64,000 nt of DNA from the NCBI GenBank assembly GCA_003249255.1, contig QKJP01000048.1:310001-374000 (forward strand), given 5' to 3'. Origin of the DNA: Bacteroidales bacterium (GTDB lineage: Bacteria; Bacteroidota; Bacteroidia; Bacteroidales; Marinilabiliaceae). A model generated the notes under the pieces. The model worked only from the letters and a program-made list of their open reading frames with translations. It did no database searches and had not been told where the DNA came from. Position numbers and translations under genes: made by a program. Positions 38,616 to 47,652 of the stretch are shown in pieces (position 1 is the stretch's first letter; every line of letters begins with the position of its first letter).

Positions 38616-39716
38616 ATGTTTAACAAAAACAAAAGCATATTGCGCAAATTATGTACTTACATGATGGCTTTTGGCATTGCAATGGGTTTCATCTTCCCTG
38701 TATATGCAAATATTTTTGTGCAGTGGAAAGAAGGTTATTTCATCTACTTTCTGGTTGGCTGCATACTAGCCGGCATTACGGTGGGTGTGGTTAGTTATTC
38801 TTTTGTGAAAAGCATTTTGATTAAAGAACTCCTAAAAGTTTCTGACATAGCTGAAGCAATTTCCCAAAAAGACCTTTCCAAAACCCTGGACATCAAGAGC
38901 GAGGATGCTGTTGGGAAAATTGCAGCCGGCTTTAACACCGCCATCTCTTCCATTCAATATCTTCTTGCCGATATTGAAAACATTTCAAAAGCTACAAAAG
39001 CAATTACTGGTAGCAAAAACCAATTAAACAGTGGAAGTATCGCAAAATTAAATGATGCATTAAAAACAGTTAACCAAGCTGCTTCGAACATCTCCAACCT
39101 TTCCGAAAACATTAATCAACAAATAATTCAACGTCAACAAATTAGCCAATCTACTAAAAGCAATTTATTGCACACACAACAGAGCATTGACCACCTAGGC
39201 ACCACTCTTCAACTTTTAATGGCTAACACTAAAAAGATTAATGACTTAACCGAAACAGTAAAAGACATTGCAGATAAAACCAACCTATTGGCAATCAATG
39301 CCTCAATAGAAGCAGCTAGAGCCGGGATACATGGAAAAAGTTTTGCTGTAGTTGCAAATGAAGTCCACATGCTATCGTTAAATACTAATGAATCTGCCAA
39401 CTGCATTTCTTCAACCATCCAGGAAATCAATCAACAAACGAAAGAATTAGCTCATGTAAGCAACAATATCTCGAAACAAAACACAAACAACATTGAAGAA
39501 AACAACATAAGCTTAGAAATTGCAAATTTAATCGATGCTTATTCGCTCCAAAACATTGATGAAAACGAACAATTAAAAGAAACGATACAACGCTTAAATT
39601 TAACGGTCGACCACATCAACAGCACGTTCAACACTCTGATAAACACATCGAATCAATTGCAGAATGTAGTAAATCAATTTATCACAAAAAAAAAGACCGC
39701 AGTAACTTATTTATAG
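38616..39716 (+). CDS. Methyl-accepting chemotaxis-like protein lacking a periplasmic sensor domain
   Basis: 366 residues. Two membrane helices (about 12-34 and 41-64) are separated by only ~6 residues, so there is no extracytoplasmic sensor. A HAMP-like region follows (about 65-118), then a coiled-coil signalling domain with the hairpin-tip sequence DKTNLLAINASIEAARAG (about 221-238), the segment that contacts CheA/CheW in chemoreceptors. The second coil is Asn/Gln-rich. No che genes are in the window. A role in gliding or another signalling output is possible. Confidence 0.85.
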   Translation: MFNKNKSILRKLCTYMMAFGIAMGFIFPVYANIFVQWKEGYFIYFLVGCILAGITVGVVSYSFVKSILIKELLKVSDIAEAISQKDLSKTLDIKSEDAVGKIAAGFNTAISSIQYLLADIENISKATKAITGSKNQLNSGSIAKLNDALKTVNQAASNISNLSENINQQIIQRQQISQSTKSNLLHTQQSIDHLGTTLQLLMANTKKINDLTETVKDIADKTNLLAINASIEAARAGIHGKSFAVVANEVHMLSLNTNESANCISSTIQEINQQTKELAHVSNNISKQNTNNIEENNISLEIANLIDAYSLQNIDENEQLKETIQRLNLTVDHINSTFNTLINTSNQLQNVVNQFITKKKTAVTYL

Positions 39717-39738
39717 GTTATTTACAAAAATGTGTTTT

Positions 39739-39954
39739 TTATGCAGAATGCAACAAACTATCAGGCAATTCGAGGTAATTGTAAAATATTCCCAACAACA
39801 ACTTGCTATCCATAGATGGAGTTAAAGGAATAATTAAATCCGCAAAAGTATCTTCAAACCGAATGTATACTTCATTGCGCTTAGGAAATTCTATCCCTAT
39901 CACCTTTTTGTGCATTTTAATCTCCCCAACAGCTCTGATAAAACCTAAATCCAT
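39739..39954 (-). CDS. Small protein of unknown function
   Basis: The ATG at 39954 gives 71 residues: MDLGFIRAVGEIKMHKKVIG then IEFPKRNEVYIRFEDTFAD and LIIPLTPSMDSKLLLGIFYN. A longer frame to 40023 would add a hydrophobic lead (FVVIFVALHGGG) that may be fortuitous. The alternating beta pattern looks protein-like, slightly reminiscent of DUF2442-type small domains, but I cannot assign it. Convergent with the chemoreceptor-like gene. Confidence 0.45.
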   Translation of the reverse strand: MDLGFIRAVGEIKMHKKVIGIEFPKRNEVYIRFEDTFADLIIPLTPSMDSKLLLGIFYNYLELPDSLLHSA

Positions 39955-40807
39955 ATTTAATCCCCCTCCATGTAACGCTACAAAAATAACCACAAACAAC
40001 CTATATACCATACATTTAAACAAACTTTACACAAAGAAGTTATTTTCGTCAAGAAATCGAGATATTAATTAGACAAACCTTTTGCCTAAGGATAAAAGGA
40101 ATAATTTTTAGGATCAAACCACTTTTGAAACCTTTAATACTTTCTAAATCCTATATTTTTCAAGTGACTCAACAAAAATTTATAAAAACACATGTATACT
40201 CGTGTAACAGTCTTAACGACTTATCTTAATCTCAGTTTACTTTATCAAAAAAACTGCTGACTCTCCCACCAACAGAATTTTTCTATCTTTTTTTGTGGAT
40301 GGCTTTTAAAAATCTTCTTTATCCAATTCGTAAAGCTGCTGCACAAGTTTTTTTTGTATTGCCAATTAAGCTTAAATAAATGGGTTAAACCCGGAATATG
40401 CATTAGAAATCCTATTCCGCACTGAAACGGCTTCAAAACAAGATGTTTCACTAACTTACTTCAACTCACCAGAGCGATGCTATGCCTCATTTCATCAAGT
40501 TCTTATCTTATTGCATTTTCAATGCTCATTACGAACTACTAATGCATAAACCGGGTTAAATATTAACCAATAAACTTCTTCATCCCAAAAACAAACTACA
40601 ACTCAACCACACTACTAAAGTTTAATCTCTAGATCAAACACCTCTTACACGTAAAGTTTTTTGAAAGATATTCCACAAAACTTTCTTAAATACTTAACAA
40701 AAACACTTTCCCATATAGGGTTAATTCACCCTAAAAGGTCATATATATTAAATAAGTATCAAAACCGGATCAGATCCGGCCACACGCATTTAAAAACTAA
40801 ATACACA
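39955..40807. other. Long non-coding region upstream of the GH5-like gene
   Basis: About 850 AT-rich bases without a convincing gene. A 68-codon minus-strand frame at 40245-40451 has no recognisable protein features and is probably chance. The last ~100 bases form the leader of the GH5-like gene and include a GC-rich palindrome at 40765-40779. Confidence 0.5.
40765..40779. promoter_or_regulatory. Perfect palindrome in the leader of the GH5-like gene
   Basis: CCGGATC-A-GATCCGG, a perfect 7-base inverted repeat with a single central base, lies 29 bases ahead of the chosen ATG in otherwise AT-rich DNA. It could be an operator or an mRNA hairpin masking the start region. No other exact copy was noticed near the other cellulase genes. 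Confidence 0.45.
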
Positions 40808-42955
40808 ATGAGAAAAATTCTACTCGCATTGGTCTTAGCTTTAATGGCTTTTGGGACTCATGCTCAAAAAGTTGAAATTTCCGGCAACAAATTTACCGTT
40901 AATGGAAATGAAATTTGGTTTAACGGAATAAATATTCCTTGGGTTGGCTTTGGTAGCTTTGGTCGACAAGACTGGAGTGAAGCTAAATGGGAAGAACAAT
41001 TTATTCGCTGTAAAGAAAACAACATTAATTTAATTCGAATCTGGATTCACTGCGGAGGTGAATATGATCCGGACATAAACGAAGCTGGACTTGTAACTGG
41101 TGCAAACAGTTATTTTTGGACGAATGTTGACAAAATAATGAAATTAGCACAAAAGCATAAAATGTATATTATGCCAGCCTTGTTTTCGTTTGATATTGTG
41201 AAGTTAAACTATTCAACCGGCGGACGATGGAGAAAATGGGTTGAATCTAAAGAAAACGTTCAAAGTTACATCGACAAAATATTAATTCCTTTAGTAGAAA
41301 AATATGACAATTTTGACTACTTATTAGGATGGGAAATATGCAATGAACCAGAATGGATGGCTGATAACAATGCAGGTAATCATAATTACACAGAGCTGAT
41401 CCGATTTCATGGGATGATGGCCGCTGCTGTGCATAAAAACGGGAAAAAACCGGTAACTACAGGATCTGCGGGCTTTAAATGGCACAGTCCAATAGCCGAA
41501 TCAATGAACAACCCAAAATATCCACCACCAGCAGGTCACTTATGGGCAGCAGATTCCTTAAAAAAATACAGTGGTGAAGATTTAGCATTTCTCGACTTTT
41601 ATCAAGTACATTGGTATCCTTGGCAAATTCCATGGTGGGAACCTCCATATACCGAAAAAGGAACTGCTGATTATTTTGAAATCAATGATCGCCCAATCAT
41701 TATTGGTGAAACGGAAGGTTCAGATGTTGATGTGAGCGATCAGGTTGACAACAAGCCATATTCCTTTAAAATGACTCTGAAAGACATGTATGAAAATGCC
41801 TACAAAAATGGGTACGATGGAGTTTGTGCCTGGATGACATTGGAAGGCGATGGACATGGAACCTTTCAAGAAATCATTACTGCTACTAATCCTTTTTTCG
41901 AGAATCACAAATATTTGGTTGACCCATCTTTAATTCCGGTTCCTGTAAAAGGGATTGCATTTACACAAGCAACACTCAGCATTGAAGTAAACGATGATTA
42001 TCCTTTAAAACTTCAATTTACTCCGGCCAATGCCACAAATAGAAATGTAACATACAGCCTGGAAAACAACAATCTTACCATTGACGAAAATGGCTTAATA
42101 GTTGGAAAAAAAATAGGCACATGTAAAGTAACTGCCACCAGTGAAGATGGAAGCTATAAAGCCTCTTGTGTAGTAACAACCACAGAAGATCTTCCCCCAA
42201 AACCATTAACACTAACCATTACAAAAACCGGAAACGGGAAAGTAACCAGTAACGTTGCAGGATCTACCGTTATGGAAGGAACTGAAGTTACGCTTACGGC
42301 TCACGATGGAGACGGCTTTGCATTTAATGGATGGACTGGTGATATAGTAGCTAATACTTATAGCATTACTTTTACCATGAAGCGAAACACTAACATCACT
42401 GCGAAATTTTCTGAGCACCCGGGAATCTGCAGCGATCCTACACCTATTACAGAAACGAACTTAAGATTATCTAACCTAAATGGTTCTTTCTGTTATGTGA
42501 TTGATGGCACAATAGAATATGTAAACTCCTGGAATGCATCAAGTCTCACCATTAATGGCGAAGAATTTGCAAACCAATATGCTAACGGTAATTTACCAAA
42601 TTCCATCAACGGAAAGTTTTACATTCATTTACAGACAGATAATAATGCCGGCATTGACATTAAGGTGAGTAGCTTTAATGAAGGTAGCGGCATTGTAACC
42701 AACATTGATGAGGAAAATGAGGTATTCTCAAAAGCCTATCCTAATCCTTTTGATGATCAGTGCATCATAGAACTTTCAAATCCTAAAGAAGTAAAACAGA
42801 TTCTGATCCTTGATCAACTAGGAAGTCCAATTGAAACCATTTCAGAAACCATTAGCAATAAAGTTTCGTTTGGTAGCGATTTAGCGAGTGGTTTATATTA
42901 TATCGTTATCCAGACTAAGGATTCGATAAAAACCATTAAGGCTCTGAAGAAATAG
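40808..42955 (+). CDS. Secreted GH5-like glycoside hydrolase with Ig-like, InlB-repeat and T9SS sorting domains
   Basis: The ATG at 40808 gives 715 residues starting with a good signal peptide (ILLALVLALMAFGTHAQ); the frame to 40661 adds 49 unlikely residues. The catalytic clan GH-A barrel (about 20-375) has WEICNEPEW (acid/base Glu) and IIIGETEGSD (nucleophile Glu); the substrate is beta-mannan or beta-glucan, not decidable here. Then come a Big_2 Ig-like domain (~378-462), an InlB-type repeat (GDGFAFNGWTGD, ~463-538), a cysteine-containing module shared with the GH48 enzyme (~540-630) and a T9SS sorting domain (AYPNPFDDQ to the end). Confidence 0.9.
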   Translation: MRKILLALVLALMAFGTHAQKVEISGNKFTVNGNEIWFNGINIPWVGFGSFGRQDWSEAKWEEQFIRCKENNINLIRIWIHCGGEYDPDINEAGLVTGANSYFWTNVDKIMKLAQKHKMYIMPALFSFDIVKLNYSTGGRWRKWVESKENVQSYIDKILIPLVEKYDNFDYLLGWEICNEPEWMADNNAGNHNYTELIRFHGMMAAAVHKNGKKPVTTGSAGFKWHSPIAESMNNPKYPPPAGHLWAADSLKKYSGEDLAFLDFYQVHWYPWQIPWWEPPYTEKGTADYFEINDRPIIIGETEGSDVDVSDQVDNKPYSFKMTLKDMYENAYKNGYDGVCAWMTLEGDGHGTFQEIITATNPFFENHKYLVDPSLIPVPVKGIAFTQATLSIEVNDDYPLKLQFTPANATNRNVTYSLENNNLTIDENGLIVGKKIGTCKVTATSEDGSYKASCVVTTTEDLPPKPLTLTITKTGNGKVTSNVAGSTVMEGTEVTLTAHDGDGFAFNGWTGDIVANTYSITFTMKRNTNITAKFSEHPGICSDPTPITETNLRLSNLNGSFCYVIDGTIEYVNSWNASSLTINGEEFANQYANGNLPNSINGKFYIHLQTDNNAGIDIKVSSFNEGSGIVTNIDEENEVFSKAYPNPFDDQCIIELSNPKEVKQILILDQLGSPIETISETISNKVSFGSDLASGLYYIVIQTKDSIKTIKALKK

Positions 42956-42978
42956 ACCTTTTTTCACACTATACAGTT

Positions 42979-43017
42979 ACTCCCCAAATATCAATAAATA
43001 TTTGGGGAGTTTTTTTA
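42979..43017. terminator. Terminator between the GH5-like gene and its convergent neighbour
   Basis: ACTCCCCAAATAT pairs with ATATTTGGGGAGT around a 6-base loop, followed by a TTTTTTT run on the plus strand. The T run overlaps the last codons of the minus-strand gene ending at 43015. Confidence 0.88.
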
Positions 43018-43695
43018 TCGTGTTGTTAAATCCATACTACTCGCTTTCTTTTCCGACGGATTAATATCTCCTGAAAGTGTATCAAACGAATGGATAATGT
43101 TAAATATGCGGTACTCTCCAATACGCGCATCATAAAATTCCTGAGATACATAAGTTATTTTAACCAAATCATCTACTAAAGATTTATACTTAAAAGACAA
43201 CTCGATATTTGACTCTACAAAGGTTAACCAATAAAACTTGGTATTCCTTCCCAACTCATTTTTCACAGAAAAAATAACAAACTGATCGTCCTCTACCTTT
43301 GAAATCACGCCCTGATACTCTTTCAGTTCTAACATATTCAGATCATTTTGCTGATCAACCTCATTCACCTTATCAGCCATTTTCATTAAACCTTCAGGAC
43401 AAACGCCTACCATCTTTAAAGCAATTAATTGCCCTAAAGCCTCACCTTCGACGTCTATTTTATTCATATCAACGCCATGATCTTTCTTTAGCTGCTTTTT
43501 AAAAGGCAATGCAGCCTCGATCATACAAAAGCCTAATTTCATATTGTATTCTTCTGCATCGAGCTGTTCGGGTATTTGATCCAAACATGCACAAGCTTCT
43601 TTTGCAATTTCATCCATATAATCCTGAGCAAATACACCAGGGGACAAAAACAATAAAAATAGGATCGGAAAACGTAGGAAGAATGGAAGGTTCAT
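43015..43695 (-). CDS. Secreted protein of unknown function, conserved-looking in Bacteroidota
   Basis: 226 residues with a signal peptide (FLRFPILFLLFLSPGVFAQ, about 6-24). The mature N-terminal half is helical with a conserved-looking cysteine pattern: KEACACLDQI, GFCMIEAALP and GVCPEGLMKM. The C-terminal half is beta-rich (YQGVISKVEDDQFVIFSVKN). This domain pair is seen in uncharacterised Bacteroidota periplasmic proteins; the function is unknown. It is convergent with the GH5-like gene and probably unrelated to it. Confidence 0.75.
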   Translation of the reverse strand: MNLPFFLRFPILFLLFLSPGVFAQDYMDEIAKEACACLDQIPEQLDAEEYNMKLGFCMIEAALPFKKQLKKDHGVDMNKIDVEGEALGQLIALKMVGVCPEGLMKMADKVNEVDQQNDLNMLELKEYQGVISKVEDDQFVIFSVKNELGRNTKFYWLTFVESNIELSFKYKSLVDDLVKITYVSQEFYDARIGEYRIFNIIHSFDTLSGDINPSEKKASSMDLTTR

Positions 43696-44126
43696 AGCTC
43701 AAGTGTTTTTATGGTTTAACCAGGCATTATCAAAATTTAAGTTAAAGCATAAAAACATAAATAGCACTCAAAAAAATGTGAATGTCAGAAAGTATTTGAG
43801 GAATGAATTTATATCCATAGATCGTTAGACTTTGGACAATAAACCAAAAACCCAAAACCCTGACACGAAATTAAAAACATAGAGATAAGTAGTTAAATAC
43901 TTATCAATAGTAAGCTTACGTTAGCATCAAAGATGCGGTAAAATTAAGCATAGCTGAAGGGCTATGAAATAAAATACCTGATTAATATCCTAACCCTTAC
44001 AGGCTAGGCTTTAGGATATCGCCCACTTTGGGGCTTTTTTAGATTTATGCAGAAATGTATGTACTTATCTACTGACCTGAATAAAAATAACTACCAGGCA
44101 CTCCTATTCTCTCAAGTAATAGTTAC
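43696..44126. repeat. Non-coding spacer with REP-like palindromes
   Basis: 430 bases without a gene. Around 43935-44045 there are dispersed-repeat-type palindromes, including TAGCTGAAGGGCTATG and GCCCACTTTGGGGC followed by TTTTTT, of the same kind as at 7141-7200 and 7731-7780. The last could act as a terminator on the plus strand. Confidence 0.45.
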
Positions 44127-46691
44127 CTATAAACTTAAACTCAACTTAAGCGTGTAGGTTCTGGCTTGTGGATATTGACTATAATCTGTCGGCGTAATTT
44201 CTTCCGGATTTTGACCGGAATATGCAGTGAACACATAAGCATTTTGTACAACCGCTGACAAACCCAAGCTTAATCCTTGATGAAATAAATCCTGAAACTG
44301 ATAACCCAGACTGACATAATCAATTTTAACAAAATCAGCCTTTTCAATGAAATAATCAGAAGTTTCGTTACTGTTAAACATCAGTTCATAACCGGAATCA
44401 TAGGGTTTTAGAACATTTAGCAGATGCTTTCCACTTTGACCTTCGAATAAGGCAGAAACAGTCCATTTTTCATATCTTAAACTCGTACCCAAAGAACTAT
44501 AATAAACATAATTATCGAGCTTTCCTATTTGCCTATCCCGCGCATCGGTTAATCCATCATGGGTGTGATCAACGTATTCTCTCCAAAGCGGATTTCCTTC
44601 CCGGTCATATTTTTGCTCAAGTACATTATAGGAATACATTCCATTACCTTCTTCTGAAACAATAATATCATTAAAACGACTTGTTCCCAACCAGTCACCG
44701 TGGCTATATATTTTCATATCCGGGCTCGACTCAAAAATAACTCTTTGAGCTGACATGTTTGCAAAAACACTCCACTCAACATGCTCATCTTGAATAAGCC
44801 GGGAGTTAATCGCAAAATTACATCCCGTACTACTCGAAGATGCGTTTGTTTCGTACTGAACAGCATCCCCGCTGTATGCAGGAATAGTTACAACATTCGC
44901 AAGCCCTTCCCGTTCCTTATAAAAAAGCTCAACACTTCCGGATAACCTATGCTTAAATAAAGAAAAATCCATTCCAACACTTCCAGTATGACTCACTTCA
45001 TAAGTAGAATTTTTATTCCTTAAAATAAAAACATGTTCTGAATATTGATTATCCTCATAAGGATAGTTCGCTACTTTACCAAGATTAAACCTGAGCTTTA
45101 ATAAATCAATCACTCGTTGATTTATTAAGAAAGATTCATTGTGCATATTCCACGCAATTCCACCGCCATAGGTAAAAACACCCTGGACTTCTTCATTATA
45201 AAAACGCGAATCCATATTATAACGTGCCTTCACACTGAATGAATAACGCTTAAACAAATTATAATCGCCTCCTAAATACATGCCCGCCATTGGTTTCTTG
45301 GCGTTAAATTCGGAATGATTAAAAGAATACAAGCCATTGGAATAATAACCATCAACATCCTTTTCGAAACTTTCATCAGACGAAACATCGTACCGCTGAG
45401 TACCTGCATTGAGCTCAAAATAACTATCCCAGGCATTCAATTTATTTCTATATCGCGTATACAATTCAAGATAATTATTATTTAACTCTACATTTCTCCT
45501 ATTATTGTAATACTCAATATCTTCCTCCTTAGGCTTACCAACCAAGCGCTCTTTAACAGTATACTTAGTCACATTGGTTATTAAACCTAAAGACAACTCG
45601 GGCAGTTCCTCAAAATGATAATCAGCTTTAAGACCCATATTCCTTTTAAAATAAACTAGACCTTCAAACTGATTTTCCACATAATCGATTGGACTCAAGG
45701 CAGGTGCATCATAATCACTCCGGTAAAAATCAGTTTCCTGAGTTGGATCTGCAAGAAGCGCATTGGCAATTACATCTGAAGGTGTTAGACGGTTTTTCTC
45801 ATAGAACAATCCTGCCGAAACATCAACCTTCAAACGTTTATTAAAAAAATTGGGACTAATTATTAATTGGCCGGTTGTCCGGTTGATTTCATCATTTTTA
45901 AGAATCCCATCCACGGCACTATTTCCAATGGATAAACGCCAAGGCAAATCAACTTTTTGCTGAACTCCTCCTACTCCCAGGTAATAATCCTTATGAACAC
46001 CTTGTTGAATAACTTTATCAACCCAGTTTGTATTGGCATCTCCCAACACTTTATATTCATTGGAATTAAGTCCATAATTTCTACTGATCCGAGAACGGTA
46101 TTCATCGCCAGTTACCAATTCATAATCTCTCAAAAGATGAGAAAAGCCAAGCTCTTCGGAAAAGCTTACCTGCACCTCTTTTTGTGCTCGCTTAGTTCGA
46201 ATTACAATTGCACCTTCGTTTGACATACCCGGATAACAACCTGCCGAAGCAGGATATTTCAAAACTGAAAAACTCTCAATATCATTGGAATTCAAGTGAA
46301 GAGGCAGATTATACAGCGGCACATCATCTACGATAATCAAAGGTGTACCTCCCAAACCTAAAAAAGAAGTAGTTCCATTTATGGAGGCTGCAGTACCACT
46401 GTTAAAACGTCCGTTGATAGAAACGATATTAAGGCCGGCCACTCGTCCTTTTAAAAGCATCAATGGATCCATATAGAATCCGGAATTAAAATCTGAGGAA
46501 AAAACTACATCACTTGAAGAAGATGAATACTCGAAAGGAATTTGATATTGCCCCATATCAACCATTTTATTTTTGGCTCGCAAAGAATCAACTCGATCAG
46601 GACGATATTTCCGGTATTTGGTGCGTGCATGGGCGACATTTGTAAATGCAACTACTGCTGCGAAAGCAACAGTTAAGTAAATTAATTTCAT
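44127..46691 (-). CDS. SusC/RagA-like TonB-dependent outer-membrane receptor, solitary
   Basis: 854 residues with a signal peptide (LIYLTVAFAAVVAFTNVAHA). A plug domain is visible (LLKGRVAGLNIVSINGRFNS, GTPLIIVDDVPLY, SNDIESFSVLKYPASAGCYP, NEGAIVIRTKRA) followed by a long beta-barrel ending in aromatic-rich strands (YPQARTYTLKLSLSL). Unlike typical SusC proteins it lacks the N-terminal carboxypeptidase-like domain, is shorter, and has no SusD gene beside it. It lies between the GH5-like and cellulase genes and could import cello- or manno-oligosaccharides (inference). Start ATG 46691. Confidence 0.88.
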   Translation of the reverse strand: MKLIYLTVAFAAVVAFTNVAHARTKYRKYRPDRVDSLRAKNKMVDMGQYQIPFEYSSSSSDVVFSSDFNSGFYMDPLMLLKGRVAGLNIVSINGRFNSGTAASINGTTSFLGLGGTPLIIVDDVPLYNLPLHLNSNDIESFSVLKYPASAGCYPGMSNEGAIVIRTKRAQKEVQVSFSEELGFSHLLRDYELVTGDEYRSRISRNYGLNSNEYKVLGDANTNWVDKVIQQGVHKDYYLGVGGVQQKVDLPWRLSIGNSAVDGILKNDEINRTTGQLIISPNFFNKRLKVDVSAGLFYEKNRLTPSDVIANALLADPTQETDFYRSDYDAPALSPIDYVENQFEGLVYFKRNMGLKADYHFEELPELSLGLITNVTKYTVKERLVGKPKEEDIEYYNNRRNVELNNNYLELYTRYRNKLNAWDSYFELNAGTQRYDVSSDESFEKDVDGYYSNGLYSFNHSEFNAKKPMAGMYLGGDYNLFKRYSFSVKARYNMDSRFYNEEVQGVFTYGGGIAWNMHNESFLINQRVIDLLKLRFNLGKVANYPYEDNQYSEHVFILRNKNSTYEVSHTGSVGMDFSLFKHRLSGSVELFYKEREGLANVVTIPAYSGDAVQYETNASSSSTGCNFAINSRLIQDEHVEWSVFANMSAQRVIFESSPDMKIYSHGDWLGTSRFNDIIVSEEGNGMYSYNVLEQKYDREGNPLWREYVDHTHDGLTDARDRQIGKLDNYVYYSSLGTSLRYEKWTVSALFEGQSGKHLLNVLKPYDSGYELMFNSNETSDYFIEKADFVKIDYVSLGYQFQDLFHQGLSLGLSAVVQNAYVFTAYSGQNPEEITPTDYSQYPQARTYTLKLSLSL

Positions 46692-46984
46692 ATTGTTAAC
46701 AAGCGTAAGTCGAACACAAAATTAATAAGCCTCGATCTTCAGGCAAACCCCATAACACTGTTTAACATTTTAATAAGTCAACTCTCACCTCTAAATACTC
46801 ATCACTGTCACCTGATAACCAGAAAAGAACAGGAATTATACACATGAATTACTGCATCTTTTTACCACAATCATTTAAGTATTTTTAACCAGATAGACTA
46901 CACGTTAAACACTTAGCAATCTGCTTTTTATACTAAAAGAGATAACAGAATTAAATTTTTGACTACAAATTTAGCACGCCTTTA

Positions 46985-47100
46985 CTGAATAATGATCGGG
47001 ATCGAATGGACGTTATCCAATTTGCGGATATAAAACCTATCAAAAACTAACTTTTACCTGCATATACTCTTCCCCCTTTTCTGGTCACTTTGCGTCTACT
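46985..47100 (-). pseudogene. Heavily decayed third unit of GIY-YIG gene end plus tRNA half
   Basis: The plus strand GATCGAATGGACGTTATCCA ... GCGGATATAAAACC ... AACTTTTACCTGCATATACT follows the same order as GAACGGACGT ... GCGGATATGAGCCC ... AACTTTTGACCATAC in the two fresher units at 47295 and 47653. Many substitutions are present and no frame remains. The rest of 46692-47258 is AT-rich leader and spacer DNA upstream of the SusC-like gene, with nothing else recognised. Confidence 0.5.
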
Positions 47101-47258
47101 GCACTCTAATATTCGTTTTCAGGATCGAACTCAAAGCCAATAATTTAGTCACTGATTTAATGTAAGATAGGAAGGCTAATTTAAACCCAGTTGAAAACAC
47201 TGTCCTGAATGTAATGGAATACAAAAAAAGGTTGAAAACAGGAAAAGGAAACCATCAA

Positions 47259-47290
47259 AAAAGCCGAAAGAAATTAATCTTTCGGCTTTT
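47259..47290. terminator. Hairpin terminator, tRNA-unit A
   Basis: AAAAGCCGAAAGA pairs with TCTTTCGGCTTTT around a short loop. It stands directly downstream (minus strand) of the displaced tRNA 3' half of unit A, where a tRNA terminator would be expected. Confidence 0.8.
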
Positions 47291-47294
47291 CTAG

Positions 47295-47343
47295 TAGCGG
47301 GGCCCGACTCGAACGGACGTCCACCAGCTGGCGGATATGAGCC
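47295..47343 (-). repeat. Displaced 3' half of tRNA-fMet, unit A
   Basis: Contains TAGCGGGGCCCGACTCGAAC and GGACG, identical to the T-arm and acceptor of the intact tRNA at 48011 except for one missing G, then a 16-base palindrome variant (TCCACCAGCTGGCGGA) where the anticodon-stem 3' strand and variable loop should be, then TATGAGCCC, the anticodon loop and stem. It cannot form a full tRNA. Confidence 0.85.
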
Positions 47344-47349
47344 CTGCCT

Positions 47350-47592
47350 CTATTGAACTTTTGACCATACACATTCTCTTCCTTTTCCACTTTTCAATTG
47401 CTTTTCACGCTTCATCGCTTCTGATTTACTTTCAAAATCTTCAGTAAACAATATTTCCCAAGGCCGATACCTTACTGTATAACCTTTGGTAGCTAGCTTA
47501 TTATGAGAAAGGAATCGAGATTTAAAATCAGATGTATAACCAATGTAGATTTTGTTAAACTTTGATGAAAATAAGACATAAACGGTGTAGAT
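47350..47592 (-). CDS. GIY-YIG endonuclease-like protein, unit A copy with damaged start
   Basis: An 80-codon GIY-YIG domain: YTVYVLFSSKFNKIYIGYTS with the GIY-YIG signature tyrosines, KSRFLSHN, RYRPWEILFTEDF (catalytic Glu region), SKSEAMKREKQLK. It differs from the unit B copy at only a handful of residues. The codon equivalent to the GTG start of unit B is ATC here, and no ATG lies nearby; the next in-frame ATG is at 47727 and would translate the displaced tRNA half. This copy is therefore probably not expressed properly. Confidence 0.75.
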   Translation of the reverse strand: MYTVYVLFSSKFNKIYIGYTSDFKSRFLSHNKLATKGYTVRYRPWEILFTEDFESKSEAMKREKQLKSGKGRECVWSKVQ

Positions 47593-47613
47593 AGGAAGAA
47601 GATTTAGGATAAT

Positions 47614-47645
47614 AAAAAAGCCGAAAGAAACTAATCTTCCGGCTT
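47614..47645. terminator. Hairpin terminator, tRNA-unit B
   Basis: AAAAAGCCGAAAGAAACTAA then TCTTCCGGCTTT forms a hairpin with one mismatch. It is the equivalent of the 47259 hairpin and lies just downstream (minus strand) of the displaced tRNA half at 47653. Confidence 0.7.
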
Positions 47646-47652
47646 TAACTAG

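Noticed and set aside
40245-40451. 68-codon minus-strand frame in the non-coding region before the GH5-like gene
   Set aside because: No signal peptide, domain or plausible leader; composition is what AT-rich spacer gives by chance.
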